DNA of 64,000 nucleotides from Tanytarsus gracilentus (taxonomy: Eukaryota > Arthropoda > Insecta > Diptera > Chironomidae): assembly GCA_038502055.1 (NCBI GenBank), contig JAXRKN010000039.1, positions 806,001 through 870,000 of the forward strand, written 5' to 3'. The notes below the pieces were generated by a model. That model did no database searches and was not told the origin of the DNA. It saw nothing but the letters and a program-made list of their open reading frames with translations. The stretch's first letter is position 1, and each line of letters starts with the position of its first letter. The position numbers and the translations under genes are program-made. This document shows positions 35,801-50,800 of the stretch, piece after piece.

Positions 35801-38800
35801 ACATCAATGGTCGATACAATCACACAAAGAGTTCTAAACAACTTTTTTCAAAAAGCATTTTTCCCGTTATCTAAAATGCGCTGAAAAATCTTTTTCACAT
35901 GTTTTCGTGCGGTGCATGCGGAGTTGAGCAAACAAATAAACGCCTATTTATAAAATCCGACAATCGATTTTTCGTTTGGAGATTTTTATGTTGGCGGTAT
36001 TGAAAAAGAAGAAGAGAAGAATGTCTATCGATTGATTAGTTGAGAAATGACGGCCTTTTCCTGTAGCAGAATTAAATGCAAGCGATGTTAATCTTTAAAT
36101 CTCCTCAGTTTCTATCCCTTGTGTAATTTTTCAAAAATCAACCATAAGAACATGCAATAAACTCTCTCTCTCTCGACCGCAAATTGTTCTGTTAAGAAAT
36201 CACAATGCAGAAAAAAACATTCTCAAATGCGCGACATAACTCGCTGTAAAATTAAACCCCGCAATCCATCTCTCAGCATGATAATTTAGGTTCAAGAAAG
36301 AAAGAAACCTCAAATCGCTTCTCTTGCACATTACTGTGAATGATTGTGACACACTAATTAAATTAATATTTTTTTTCATTCAATTGCACTCCATGTAGGA
36401 TTTGTGTCTATTTTGCATAATGTGGTCACGTCATGCACATTTTTATCCAACAATATAACAATTATTTTTTCATTTTTGGAAGTTTATTAAATTGTGAGAG
36501 ATAGAAAGAAGAAGAAAACTGTGTGTGCAAACAAAGAGCTGCAAGTTGAGGTGATTGAACTGTGGCTATTTTCAGAACTGCATTCAAAGCGAGAAAATCA
36601 CGTAATATTTTTTTCGATAGATAATATTCTTCCGAGAATTAATTATGTTCGTTTGTGGCGTTGAGGTTGTGCGCGTGATAATCATTAATTCGAGCATTAA
36701 AGTGGATGCAGTGAGGAGAATTAGAACTTTTTAACGCTTGAATGAATATTTCATAGTTTCTTTGATTTGATAAAGTTAATAAATTTTTGTAACTTTATAT
36801 GAAATTTTAAATTTTCTTCATTCCAGTGCCACAGTGCACGTACTTCCAACTCGATCTCGTGTAAATTTTCATGTAATCGCATGCTGATGATGCGCAGTAG
36901 ACAGTGAAGGTGAGGTGAGGAGGAAAAAAGAAGATTTCGATGCATGAACAGAATATGAAAGAGAGCTTTTGCAATCTTATAAAGTGAGCACGCCATGTAG
37001 ATAATTTAAAATTAACATTAAAGGCAATCGAGCATTTGCACATGCAACTTTAGATTATGATGAGAGTGAGAGAGAAAAAGATTTCATAACCACTTCACTT
37101 CTCGTATCATTTGTGAAGAAAAGCTAAAAAATTTCCCATCCTCATCTCGGTTAATTATTATCATATTCAAATGGCTGTACATGCAGCACATTATGCAGCA
37201 GTAGAGTGACTCTGATTGCACAAATTGTTCAACAAGATATCCGGAAGATCTTGAAAATCTGTTATGCAGCTCGATGACGACAATCACATGTGTGTATGCT
37301 ATAATGCTGCCTTCTCTCAGCTTTTTGCCGCATTTTTAAATGGCAAAAACCTGTTATTACTCTCACTCATGAGTGTATCAACATGTGTTTTCACAACTCA
37401 CTCGAATTTTTGGTCTATTCACCAAATTTGGACATCATCAACCGAACGACAAAAATAAAATTTTCGTTTTCATGAATATTTATTAAATGAGAATTTTTAT
37501 GTTAATTTTTTATGTTGAGCGAAATTTCTTTTTGGCACCACTCGATGGGAGATTTTTGAAATTAAGAAATTAAAACTTTCGCTTATAAATTTTTATGACT
37601 TAATAATCTTACGAAATTTAAAGTTCTAATTTATTTTCAAAGCTCTTAATTACTTTTATTCTCACTTCAATTCAACTTAAGCAAAAATAAAAATTGACAT
37701 TAAGCTAATTTATTTTCACGAGGAAGTAATTTAGCATTTTATAACATATTTTAAAAACTAAATTTATCTAATTAAGCGTTTGCAATTAAATGAGTGTCGA
37801 AAGTGAATTTAATGAGGTACAAATGTGGCATGAAAATGGTCGCGTAATTTTACAAAACATCCACAAAAAAAACGTGAAATTCATTATCAAAGCAGAAAAA
37901 AAGAGTGAAGACTGTCAAGAAGAAGAAGAGACTGATGGTCGGATGACATCAGGAAGATGTACGGCGACAAACTTGCTTAAAAGTCGTGTGTTGACTTTTT
38001 CGGCTTTCTCGAAGTTTTTAGCGAAGAAAATTTCACTTTCAAGATGATGTAAAACTTTTAATTTACTTAACAGCAGAAAGCTTTGAAGAAAGATCTTGCG
38101 GGATGAATTAAACCACTCTTTTTTTGAATGATGCATGTTAAGCCTCTTTTTTTCTATTCACACACGAGAGTAATGATTTAATTTGTTTCAATATGTTATA
38201 CAATTTTCTACTTGCTCCACATGAATGATCATTTTTCTCTCTCACTCTCCTCGTGGTTTTAAATAATTCAATATCTTCCATTGCATGCATAAAAGGTTAA
38301 TCTTAATGTGCCTTAAGTTGTCATTAAATATGATGAGATTATCTTACAATGGCTACGATCTTGTTGCCTAGTTTATATTCATGGAGACTATTTTAATAAT
38401 GGCATTAAATAAAATTTGTAGCATTTTAAAAAGAAGAATTAATTTCTCTATTGAAGGTGAAAATTGAATGTGGGAAAAAATAGACTTTGAATTTATAATT
38501 CTGGAATTGTTAATTAATTCACAATTTTGTATTTTCTATGAATTTACACATAATAATTTTTTAATAAAAAAATTAAGTTTTAAATCTTTAAGAACTTTCC
38601 TTAATCATGTCTATATACTTTATAGAACGACCTTCCTCATAATAATCATAAAAAATCCAATTAAATAACAATTGAATGAAATTTTTTAAACGGTAATAAA
38701 AATTAGAACGAATTCAATTTTTTCAGTTATGACACTTCCATTTGTACACGCCCAAGTCAGTCATCAGTCAGTGCATATCACACAGCCCATAAATTACCAA

Positions 38801-41800
38801 CGTTCCAAAAAAAAGTGAAACAAAAGAATTCTGCAATTCTTTCTGAATCGTGGTTTATATATTTTTTATTTCTAAAGCGGCATGTGAATTAGGTAACGCA
38901 GAAAACAATTGTTAATTATTTGGTAAGGGAGTTCTTATGGCGGAACTGTGGAATTACATGAAGAACAGTTAGACAGAAGCTAAACAAAATCTACAGGCAC
39001 AACTACGAGGGGGATCATTCTTTAATCATGTCACACCATTCTAAGAAATTAATTTTGGATACTAAATTTATAAAGACAGATTTATTATTTAGTTGAGATT
39101 TATTGATATTTTTTAAGTGACAAAATTTATAAACATCCCATAGTTAAATTAATACGGCGAAGCTTTGAGAATTAGGTGGAGAGATAAAGATGATGCAGGA
39201 ATGAATTATGTTAAAACACACAGAACATCCACCATGTGTTCACATTTAACGGTAAAATTACTGAATGACTTAAATACGTATCGTGGGAGCCACATGAGAT
39301 AATTGACACTTGATGTCTACACGCTACAAAAAACTAGTTTCAATTATGTCTTCGACTAATTTTTATAATAAACTTGAAGTCATTTCGCTTTCAATAAGGA
39401 AAATTTGCATATAAATTCACCACAAAATCTCAATTTTATGCGTCACTTGTGAAAGGCGAAAGTTGTGAATGCACACGCGTCTCAATATGATAAAGATTTT
39501 CGCTTTTGTCGTTTATATTTAAAATTATTAACATTACTTCATACATGCTCTGGCATTGCATCAACGACAATAATAAGCGTAAAAGATATAAATAAATAAA
39601 TACATGCGAGGAGAAAGAGAGATGAATGAGCGAGGAATAACGACTTTTGACTTAATTTAAATAATTTCAAAAAATATCAAAATTTTCAAGCTGCTCTCAA
39701 ATTTTTTATAGCTTACTTTGATAACCATTTTTTTGATACCTTATTTTTAAATTAAAAAAGTACGTTATGAAATTCACATGAAAAAACAAAGTAAACTTTA
39801 TAACGTAATTTTAAATTTTGAAAATATTGGACGAAAAAATAATTAATCAAAGTAATCAAAAAATTTGAGAGCATCTGGGAATTTTTTTAAATTTTTCTTC
39901 GCTTGCATTTCTTGTGTTTAAACTTAAATAATTGCTCAGCTTGTTCATGTCATCGATTGCATATACAATAAATTTCCTGTTTATGCACACACGCTTGTTA
40001 TCTTTTCTTAATTTTCTTCCATACCTTTCGCCTCTAAGGTCATTGTCGTCATCAATATTAATCGAGCGATCTGAGAGGTGAAAAAGTTTCAACATTTTTT
40101 CGACTGCGTTACATATTGAGAAAATTTATGATCGAGCACGTTCGAAAGAAGAATTCAATGTGTGCTTAATTGAATTTAAAAGGATCAGCGAACAATGAAA
40201 AAGTGCTGAGTTATGTAATCTCACTTTCATGCAAGAAATTTCTTCTTCTTTAACTCTTTGAATTCTTATTATGATTGAATATGAAAAGAATTTATTTTGA
40301 CTCTTTTGAGAACTTCTAGATTTATTGTTGTTTGGATTAAAAATGTTGATTGAATAAAAATTTTGATTGTCATTGAAAGTTCGTTTGATGGTCAAAAGTA
40401 TTTTCTAATCGAATCTTAAATTTATTTGCTGTAAAAATTCTCATGACCTGAAAATTTTTGACTGTTAGAAAATTAACATTTGACATTTTCGCATTAAGAA
40501 TTTCTTTCTCAAAAAAAAATATAAAATTCCCACCAAATGCAGACACAAAATCCACACGAATGACCCTTAATCATCAATCAATCATCGACAAATCAAGAAG
40601 AATGTGCTTACAAATTGTGCACACTTTAAAAATTCTTTCCAACCACTTAAAAATCAATTAAGAGTCAATTCCCGTTTTGCGAATTCTCATTTCTTCCCTA
40701 ATTATAGTGCGTCATTTTTCAAGTGGCCAGCCATCTCTCAACTCTCGTGTCTGCAAGATCGAACACACTTAACCTCAATCGATGATACAAAACTAATAAA
40801 ATCCTTGGTTAAGTAATGTTCAAAATGAGATATTGAAATTTAATAATAAAAAAGTGTTAATCTCATTTTCATTATTTACAATTTGCTCTCACTTCAACTC
40901 GCGATCGACACACCAAACAGCATGTTTTTCTTACATTTAATGAAGCTCACCTTTATGAGCTACAAAGTCTATACTAATAAATCTAAGAAAGATTTCAATT
41001 ACACTTAAGCAGCATGATGCTGATGTCAGTGGATTTAAAATCAAAAGTGGCTTTTATGTCATTCGAGCCAATATGTGTGTGGGGGCATTTTGAAATCTTA
41101 CGGCTATGACTTCTTGCCAATAACATAAATGACATAAAGCAAGGGATGGAAACATAATTTACAAAAAATGTTTTAAATTCACGTCTCTAGACAAAAAATT
41201 TCGCAATGTCCATCAGAAATCTCACTCTCGATCGATATTTTTTCTCTTTTCTTTTAACCTATAGAAAAACTATGTCGAGCTCATGCCTCATTGCATTGTA
41301 CCCGCCGGTATAGGAATTCGGTCAAATGACACACTAAAAGAGCTCTTTTTTGAATGAGAATTTAGGTTGGCATTATTAATTAAATTTAAAGAGAAAAAAA
41401 TTATCCTACATTGACATCATAAATTACTTTCATTTCGATTCAATTCATCGTGCTGAGATAGCGATCGAGTTGAATGTGTCACGAAATTAGCAGAAAATTG
41501 AATCTTTTTATTTTTCGGTGGGATTTGAAAGAATCAAAAGAAATTAAAATTATTTTTGAGGCAAGAAGAATTTTTTTGAAAAGATGAAAAGAATTTTTTA
41601 AATTTTCATTAAATCTCGAAATGCGAATTCCTTGCTCTCAATTTAGCCTCGCAACCCATTTATCATATTTTTGCTCTTCCACTTCATCTCAATTGATCCG
41701 CTTTATTTATTCAGACATTCTAAATTTGGTCTTTTCTTATTTCTTCACACAGCATTTTTCTCGCAATCAAGTGCGACACAATTTAATTTAAAGCGTGAAA

Positions 41801-44800
41801 ATTCAATAATAAAAAAAGGCAATTGAGGAGTGTCGAGAGCGAATGTGGAAGAGAATTCTTTTTTGGAATTTCTCATGAAATTCGTTGCGCAAAATTAATC
41901 TCACGCTTGGTGCTTTTCAAGGGGTGGGAAATTAAATTTTAACTTTTTACTAAATTAATAAAAAATTAAGAGTTTCCATCCTTTGATTTTTGTCTTCCTT
42001 ACTCGATCGTTAATTTACGATTTTTATCATCATGCGAAATTGAGAATCTTAATGAACTTTTTTCATTCATCTCTTTTAATTTTTTTGAAGAATGAGCGAG
42101 CACAATTAAGAAAGATACTTCTTTTGAGTACATGCTAATTAACGCAGACATTTATTTTGATACTTCCTGTGCTGTGTGTCCAATTTTCATATTTTTCACA
42201 ATTTACACAATTTATTAACCACGCAATCGACATTTGAGTGCGTTGGCCGATTTTGAGTTCGCAATCGAAAGTTGATGTGGGTTAAAATTTTGAGTTATAA
42301 TGTCAACTGTCAAGTGAGAAATTTTTTGCAAAAAATTCCCACAATTTATTATTATCAAATTACCCTTCAGATAATTTTACTTCTACCTTGAATTTTGCAA
42401 TTTTGTATCTTTATAATCAAAAATGGTATCATTGTGCTGACCATAATCATAATTTTCCTCACTGATTGCAATGAATTACAATTACGCACTCGGGTTTTTT
42501 TTTGTTGTTATGAAACGATATAAAATTATATGGCGCGCGTATTTTTTTTAAATTATTTAACTCAAGAAATTGACCTTTAAAAAAAGCTCAGCGAACATGA
42601 AGAATCAAATTAGAGATGATGAGGTGCAACGGTAAAATGAAAAAATTGCATCCGATGCTCCTGCTCAATGATTTTTAATGATACAAATTTTCGGTAATTG
42701 TTGGATTCATCAATTGCAGTTTAAAATTTTTATTCCACGCACGCATGGAGCGTTCACAACAGCGAATCAAATGGCATTTAATTTCAGAGAATGTTGTTAA
42801 GATATAAAGAAAAAATTATATAAAATTTGAGAGCTGCTATGAAGGTCGTTTGTAAGATGAAATTTCTGCTTTGGGATGGGCAGAGATTTTAACAGACATA
42901 GGCGAGAACGTCACTTGAGAAATTTTATATATCTTAAGAAAAAATTAATTAATTTTTTAAAACAATAATTTTTCACTTAAACTTTTTAAAAATGCTAAAA
43001 GCTCATAAATTTAATGTCTTTCATTTTTAATTAAACAATAAAATTCACATGCTCAAATTTCGGAAATTTTAATTAAGAAATAAAAACTTTTGAGTGCTAA
43101 TTTATTTTTTACCTCAATTTAAAACCTACCCAAAAAAATAAGAAAGTCACAATTGAATATAAAATGAGTCAATAAAGGTAAGAAAAAGAAAAACTCGATT
43201 GCAGAAGTTTAACATTATATGAATAATTGTATACAATATAAAGAGAAAGTGAAATATTCTTTAAGGGTGTGGAATAGTGCACCGTGAAATTGAAACTGAC
43301 CAAGAATTGATCATTAAAATACATTAAAATTCTTGAATTCACTTAAAAAACTTCAAAATCAATTTATAAAGCAAATTTAAATAAAAATAAAATTATAAAA
43401 AATCCACTTAGTCAATGTCGATGATCGAATCAATTACGTCATAATATTAATTTTACATTGATCACCAAGCGACGATAAATCATCAAACGAATAAAGCCAA
43501 ACGTTCTCATAAATAATCTAAAACATTTTATCTTCATCTTGAACTTGCCGCAGACGAAAATGCCGAGTAATTAAGCCGAGAAAAAAAATTTGGAACATGT
43601 CCAAGTTCACATAAACACGAAAAATCACATGCATATGGTGAGTGAGCGGATTCGACGTCAATGCACGAAAATTACTCATTTTTCGCAAAATCATTTTTCT
43701 TTTTTGTTATAAAAACATTCAATTAAAATTTTCGTGATAACACGTAAAAAAATTTTTCATGGCGCCAAAAAAAATTTATCAAGTTAATGCAGCATGAAAT
43801 TGAATATCAACAGCAGCACATTATAATGACCACAAGATTTCTGCGTTTATGGTTTTTAATGCTGCTGCTCGACTGTGAGCTTTCACAACTTCTCAAAACG
43901 ACCTTGATTGGTAACCGATCTCCGAAAAACACTTTCAATGGTTGTAAAAAATGTATATCAGAAAAAAAGAATAAAAGCTATTATTTAATGCTGCATGGCA
44001 GTCGCCGCGTTGAAATTTACTTTAAGCATAGTGTTTCCCTAACAGGGTTTTTGAAAAAATTTATTTTTTTTACATGTTGACACAAAAAGCCAACTAAGAT
44101 AGAAATTTGATTTTTTTTAAAATGTTCGTTAAAAATTTTTAGATAAAATTCATTGATGGCTGTGAAAAAAAAATTTGTTCACTAAAATTTTATCAAGAAT
44201 AAAATCAAAGAAGGCTTTTTTCTTGTTTCAACTTTAAAGAATTTATTTATAGTTTTGTGAAATGAAATTTGTTTCAAAATGCGCTCTTTGCACCCACAAC
44301 TCAACTACAAAAACATATTTCTCCTGCGGTACTTAAGGTGGCGCCTATCTTTAGAGAAATATCTCGATGATAAAGATCAACTTGGAAGGTAGTTAAACGC
44401 TGCAATATATATCGCCGACATGACATTTTCCCTCCCTCCGCACATAAGAGTTAATTATTAATTTTCTCTCCTTTTCAACCTAAAAATTTATTATCGTAAT
44501 TGAATGTGCTGCCAATGTTAATAAATTTAAATAATTTCAATTATTTTTATAATTGTATACACAAAAGGCATTTTAATTAACCTTGACAAATTTAACTTTT
44601 ATTTTCCGAAACAAATGACTCGAGAAGTAAATCTTATCGCGAAACCTACACACAATAAATAAAGTGAAAATTTTTTATATTTTCTAACAACAATTTTAAA
44701 TGGTTGTGAATTATTGGCGAAAGCTAGTTTTGTACTATCACAGCACAACTTTTATTCCATTTCTTTCTCTGTCTTTCTTTTATCAAAACCTACACCGGTA

Positions 44801-47800
44801 ACACGAGAGAAGCGACACGGAGAGAAATTATTTCACAAAAAACTCGCTAATTTATTTTAGATAAAAACCCACTAATCTCTCCTCGAGTCAACATTTTTAA
44901 TATCGCCGATATGAAAACACAAATCAATCGAGATTGATTGAAGGCAATATCGAGATAGAAAAAAATGTTGATCACATAAAATGATAATGACACCAAAAAG
45001 AGTCTCTCACTCGATCGAAATCGGTGTTTGCTGGTGATTTATTGAAAATTAAATTGATTCGCTTTTCTCTTTTGAAAAAAAAAAGTTTCTTCGATTCGCT
45101 TTTCCTTTATGTTGGTTGTGAGCACAACATGAGATTGGCAATTTAGATCTTGTGAATTTATTAATAAATTTATGTGATTTCTAATTTGTGCCATGCTACT
45201 GCCAAAATCGATATTAATATGCTTACAATTGAATTAAGTATTTTTTTCACTCTCAATAAAGAGATCGCAGGATGACGCTAATTGAAAGAGACTGTGCTTG
45301 ATGACTTTCGCCTTTGAAATTTAATGAGCATGAGGGGTCGGACAGCAAGATATTTATATGTTTTATAAACATTAGTAATAAACCTGAGTTTTTCACCCCT
45401 CGACTCTATATTAAAAATTGACTTTGCCATTGACATCAGCACACAACGACACATAGCCTCAATGATGATAGTCGAGGTGCTAAAAGAGCTATAATTTCAG
45501 CATCACGAATGCATTAAAAAAGATTTTCTCGGCGCGAAGGCCATGGTGCATTCAGCAGCAACCCAATTCTCCTCACATTACATCCGGTTTTATTTAATGA
45601 CTTATTAATCTACATTCTCTTCTCGTCTACCTCTGCTCTCGTGTTTTTTATTTCAATCCAAAGAGCATGCGGAATTAAATAAACTAATCGTGGCTTATGA
45701 ATGTTGAGATGGGTCAATTTGAATTGTGGCAGAGGTTAAAAAATATTGAATAGAGATAGATGAAGTGATTTAATTAAAAAATATAATTTTAAAATTCCCG
45801 GCAAGTTTTTTTTCAGGTTAAATATTACACCGCAAATGGATGAATGGCATGTCGACTAACGACGGGATGGAAAATAATTGCCAAAATTTATATGTGCGAC
45901 AATATCCATCATTGTCACATTCCAAGCTGACTTCTGTGTCTCGTTCCCCATTAATTAGCCATTATTTAAGCATCACTTAACAAAAAAGATCATTCTGCGA
46001 GATGTGTCTTTTGCGGAGTCACACACAAGGAAGTTCCATTAATTGTCGCAAAGTAGATTTTTTTTCTTCTCACAAAGACGCTTTAAGATCATTTTGCGAT
46101 CAAATTTCAAGTAGCTTTAAGCTTAATGAATTCGACTGTCAAAATTGCACCTCATAAATCGTATTCGTCTGTAACTCACTGGACAATGGTCGAATGTCAT
46201 TTAGAAGCTTTAATTTGAAATTGAGTTTGCAAAAAATTTAATCGAAATTCTTAATTAAATTTAAAATTATCCAGGTGCTCTCAAGTTTTTTCGATTACTT
46301 TGATTTATCATTTTTTGGTACCAAATTTTTAAATTAAAAAAGTACGTTATGAAAATTCACATGAAAAAACACAGTAAACTTTTTAACGTAATTTTTAATT
46401 TCAAAAATAAGGGACTAACAAATGAATAAATATGATTAATCAAAGTAATCGAAGAAAAAGCTGGAAAATTAAATTTTTTAAATTTTTCAAAACTAGAAAC
46501 GCTCTTAAATTTTTTGCAAAACACTCCTCATGAACAATAAATTTAGATATCTTTGCTATTTTTTCCATTGTCTACGTCCACATTAAAATCTCACATAGAT
46601 CTCAACTCAAACCGAACTCTGTTTTAATTTCGTGAAGGACGCGCTCTGACATTTTTGTGATATTGTTAATAATAAAAAGCTGTAACTTAAAACACACAAC
46701 TGAATATTAAATTCAAAGCAGGCAACTTTTCTTTTCTTCTCCCTCAAACTCCGACAACGACCAAGTGAGTTTATTGAGTTGATTGAATTAAGTATAATTT
46801 TATATCGCCGCTGCTGAATACTAATTTCCCCCTCACTCGTTCATACACAACTCATTGCATTGTATGCAAAAATTTTTTATATTTAAAATTACAATTGCAA
46901 CATATTACGAAAAAGGAAAGAGAGAAAGAAATTTTGAGGTGACATTTTAATAGTTGGACTTTGGTAAAAGGTGGCGCTTCGAATTGGGTAATTGATAAGG
47001 AAATAAATTTAATTTATGATATTTTTTCTTAACTCATTAAAAAAAGTCTTGTTGAATTTTTTTCAATATCCTACATGCAAAAAAACTGCAATAAATCTCA
47101 TTAAATCACCTCATTGAAGATTTATTGGCATCACTTGAAGGTTAAATACCTTAACTGTGTTCATTTATAATATTCTCAATTTAATTCAAAGCAACTTGAA
47201 CCATATCCAACATATTCGACTTGAGTCAGTAAAAAATTCCGCAAACAATAAGAACTGTTTTAAATGATAATAAAATTGCGGGTGAATGTTAACAGACTTT
47301 TTGTTATATTTGCACTTTGGAAAATTTATGATTATATCATAATTTAGATGCAGGAAACGAACAAAGAGAAAGAATAAGTTAAAAAGCATTTGAGTAGAAC
47401 GAAGTAAGAGCTTGGAATAAAATTTATTATGCGTTTGCAGTTCAGCAGCTCAATAGTATTGCACGGATAAAGAATTAAATAAGACAACAATTCGCCAAGC
47501 CTTAAAATTATATTTTTTTTTTGCTTATTGAGTCATGGGGTACAAAAAAATATCACTTAAAAAATTAAAGATATAAAACTTAACTTCACATCATCCTCAT
47601 GTGCAAAAGCACACGCGCAGATCGTTGACTTTTCAGAATTATAATGCAGTACAGTTTTTCGACTAATAGCTCCAGCTCGAGAACACTTTTAAAATCAAAT
47701 TAAATAACTGTAATATTTTTTTTGCAGCATATAAAAGCCAGCACTTAAATACGAGCCAACATTATAATTCGCTCGGATAATCGCAAATATCGTGAAATAA

Positions 47801-50800
47801 CATCAAACACACTCACACATCCACAGGTCATTAATCAAAAACTTGAAAGATGATGCGAAAAAATGTAATTATTATGATGAATAGTTAAAAAGAAAAACAA
47901 AAGCAGAATCTTATTTACCCTAAAGTGCTTATTAAAGTCCATTATTTTAGTGTGGATTTCGGTCGAGGATAGAAACAATGAATTAATTTGGTTACTTTAT
48001 AAATTTTAAGTGCGCTATTTCTCCATGTTAAAAGCTATCGCAATTTAGAATCCATTCTTGCGATCTCTAAAAGCATCTGCAATTATTCTACCTTAACCGA
48101 AAGACTAATGAACGACCATGTCGATGTACAGTCATTTTTTAATTTTGTGGTCGTCGTTTCCGATCGAGTATTTATGATAAAGTCAAAGTCATGTCACATG
48201 GCATCTTATAGCTTATAGAAATTGCTAAAATATTTCACTATCGACAACTTGTTTCTTTCTTTCTTGCCTTCTTCATCCCGTCATGGACTTTTGCATTTTA
48301 TGTAAATCTCAAACATTCCATTCGCTATCTTTTATTAGCGTAATTTTTGTAAATAAACGCGAAATGAGGAGAAGGGTGGAGAATGTCTGAATTATTTGTA
48401 AATTAATTCTTCAGAGTTTAAAATAAATTTTAGATTCAAAAAAAATTTTTAGCCTCAGTGAAATTTTTTTGCTGCTCTCAAACGATTATTTGTAGGAAGT
48501 GAAGAGAGAGAGAAAAACCATTGAATTGTTAAAATAGTATTTTCGTATCTCGCTATCTATCTCTATATGTAGGTACATTGACCCGTAGCAAGATGCTGTG
48601 CATGAACAGGTAGGAGCTCTATTGTTTTGATGTTGGCGGAAAAATAACACTGATCCAAGTGCATTTTGCGGCTTAACGCATTTGTCAAGAAAAATTTATT
48701 TTAATGCATTTTGGTGTTGGATGCAAATTAAGATAATTTTTTATAACTTAAAAGCTTGAGTTTAGTGAAGTGGAAAATTTTAAATAAACTTCAGACGGTC
48801 GTAAAAATATTCAATACTGCAAAAAATCAGAGGTTGGAAACTCACATTATTGAATATATAAATTGAACTTGATGTAATTATAAAATATCAAATTATGATA
48901 TTCCAGACAAGTATAAATAATTAACTACAGGTTGACTCATGTGATGTAATATCAACATTCTATTTTTATCCCAGCGTGTAATCACAAATATTTAACTACT
49001 CATCGAGCCTATTTTTAATTATTACACTTTTATGACACCGCATTATAAGGATAAAGTGATAAGATAAAAATAAAACAAAGATAAAATTTCTAACATCACC
49101 TCGATGACTAATGAACACAAAGCGATAAAAGCTTTTCTCTAAAACAATTAACTACACGCAGATCACATGCAAAAAATATAAATATAAGCCAAACAAAATT
49201 AGTCACCAATTATGTAAATTAAGTAGAACGAGAATAATAAGAAGGAAAAGACACACTTTATATACCCCATTTTTTCACACAAATGTGCTTACATGTAGCA
49301 TTTAAAGCATTTCATTTTTTGGGTCTACAAGAAATTCCTCTTCCCTTTCTCGTATCTCTTCGGACTTCTTTCCGCAAATTGCCTCTACAATTGAGTGAGT
49401 GACGATGAAGTATGTGTTTCTCAATGAAAATATCATCGCATTTTTTTATTGAGGCCTTTTAGCAGGAAGGAAAGAGAAATGAGAAGAAAAAAATAATTAT
49501 GTTAAATTTTTTTGTTCAAGAAGAATTTTTTAATTTCGCACAATGGGGCTGTCAGAAAGTTTTAAACTTTTCTAATAGCCTCTAACTAAGTTTCGTGTTC
49601 TAATCATCCGCAAGAAAAATTCACATAAAATTGTATTAAAAAAATATCGTTTACCTTCTGATACGAAATCTGTTGCCAAAAACCATCTTGAATTGGTAAT
49701 TAAACAATTTTGCACAATGATCTCGGAATTGTTCAGCTGTTACACTATTATTGCAAATTGGATGCAATTTTTGTATCGATTTGCTTTCGTGTTTCTAAAC
49801 TGACATTTAAGAGTCAAATGTAGAATTGCATCGCATAAATCACAATGAAAAAAAAAACACTGAGAGCCCACAAACACGTTTACATTAGATGCGATGATTA
49901 TATTTCTTTTCTATTAAAGTTAATTGAACTCTGCATCGAGTCGAGCTGTTGTTTCACTTCTAAGTAATGACATTAAAAAACTATTCTTGAGCTTTCAATA
50001 ACATCGCGAATAAAAACCTTCGCAAATTTCACATTTCACTCATAATGTAACGCCACCATGAATATAGCGACAGCTCGACATAAATTATGATTTTAAATGC
50101 ACACACTGCATATGCACTCACAAAACGAGTTTTAGATATATTTTTTATTATTGAACTTTTTTTCTAATAGCAAAAGAGATTTCACTTTAACCCGCGATCG
50201 TCTCGCGAAAAAAAAAGAAAATTATTTGCGATTCAACACAATAAAATGTTTGAATGACTTAAGTCATTTTTTTTAACCACGGTACCGGTGGAGCGCTTGC
50301 ATGCGACTAAAAAATTTTCTTCATGCAACAGTCAGCGATCAGTTCTCTCAGTTTTTCTCTCATGAGAGAATTAATTTTTTTTCTTCTCTCGAGAGAGTTT
50401 TAAAAATAATGATTCACTCAGAGATGGCGTTAAGGTGTGTCTCGACTAAAAGCTTTCGCTCAAAAGCTCACGATCGGCATTATGAAATAGTTAATGAAAA
50501 TAATTTATTATGCGAAAGTTAAACATTTAAAAAATAAATTTTCTCATAACTCTTCAAGTGCCATTTTTCAAGTGTTTGGCCCAAATTTATATTTTTAGTG
50601 TGTCTCTCAACCGCGAAATGTTTTAAAAGATTTTTGGCTTAAGATTACAAGAGACACACTTTTGAGAAAGGCGATGACAATGGATTTAAAAAATTGAGGC
50701 TTTTAAGCGAAAATCCAATCGCATATTTTTATCGATGTTTAAAAGTAGTGCAAAATTGCAGTAGACATCGTTTTGGCGCCAAACGAGAAACGTTTATTAG

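Noticed and set aside
43787..44080. 97-codon plus-strand frame with a hydrophobic stretch in the large Shroom intron
   Set aside because: Low-complexity composition, no domain, and no supporting promoter or polyadenylation signal.
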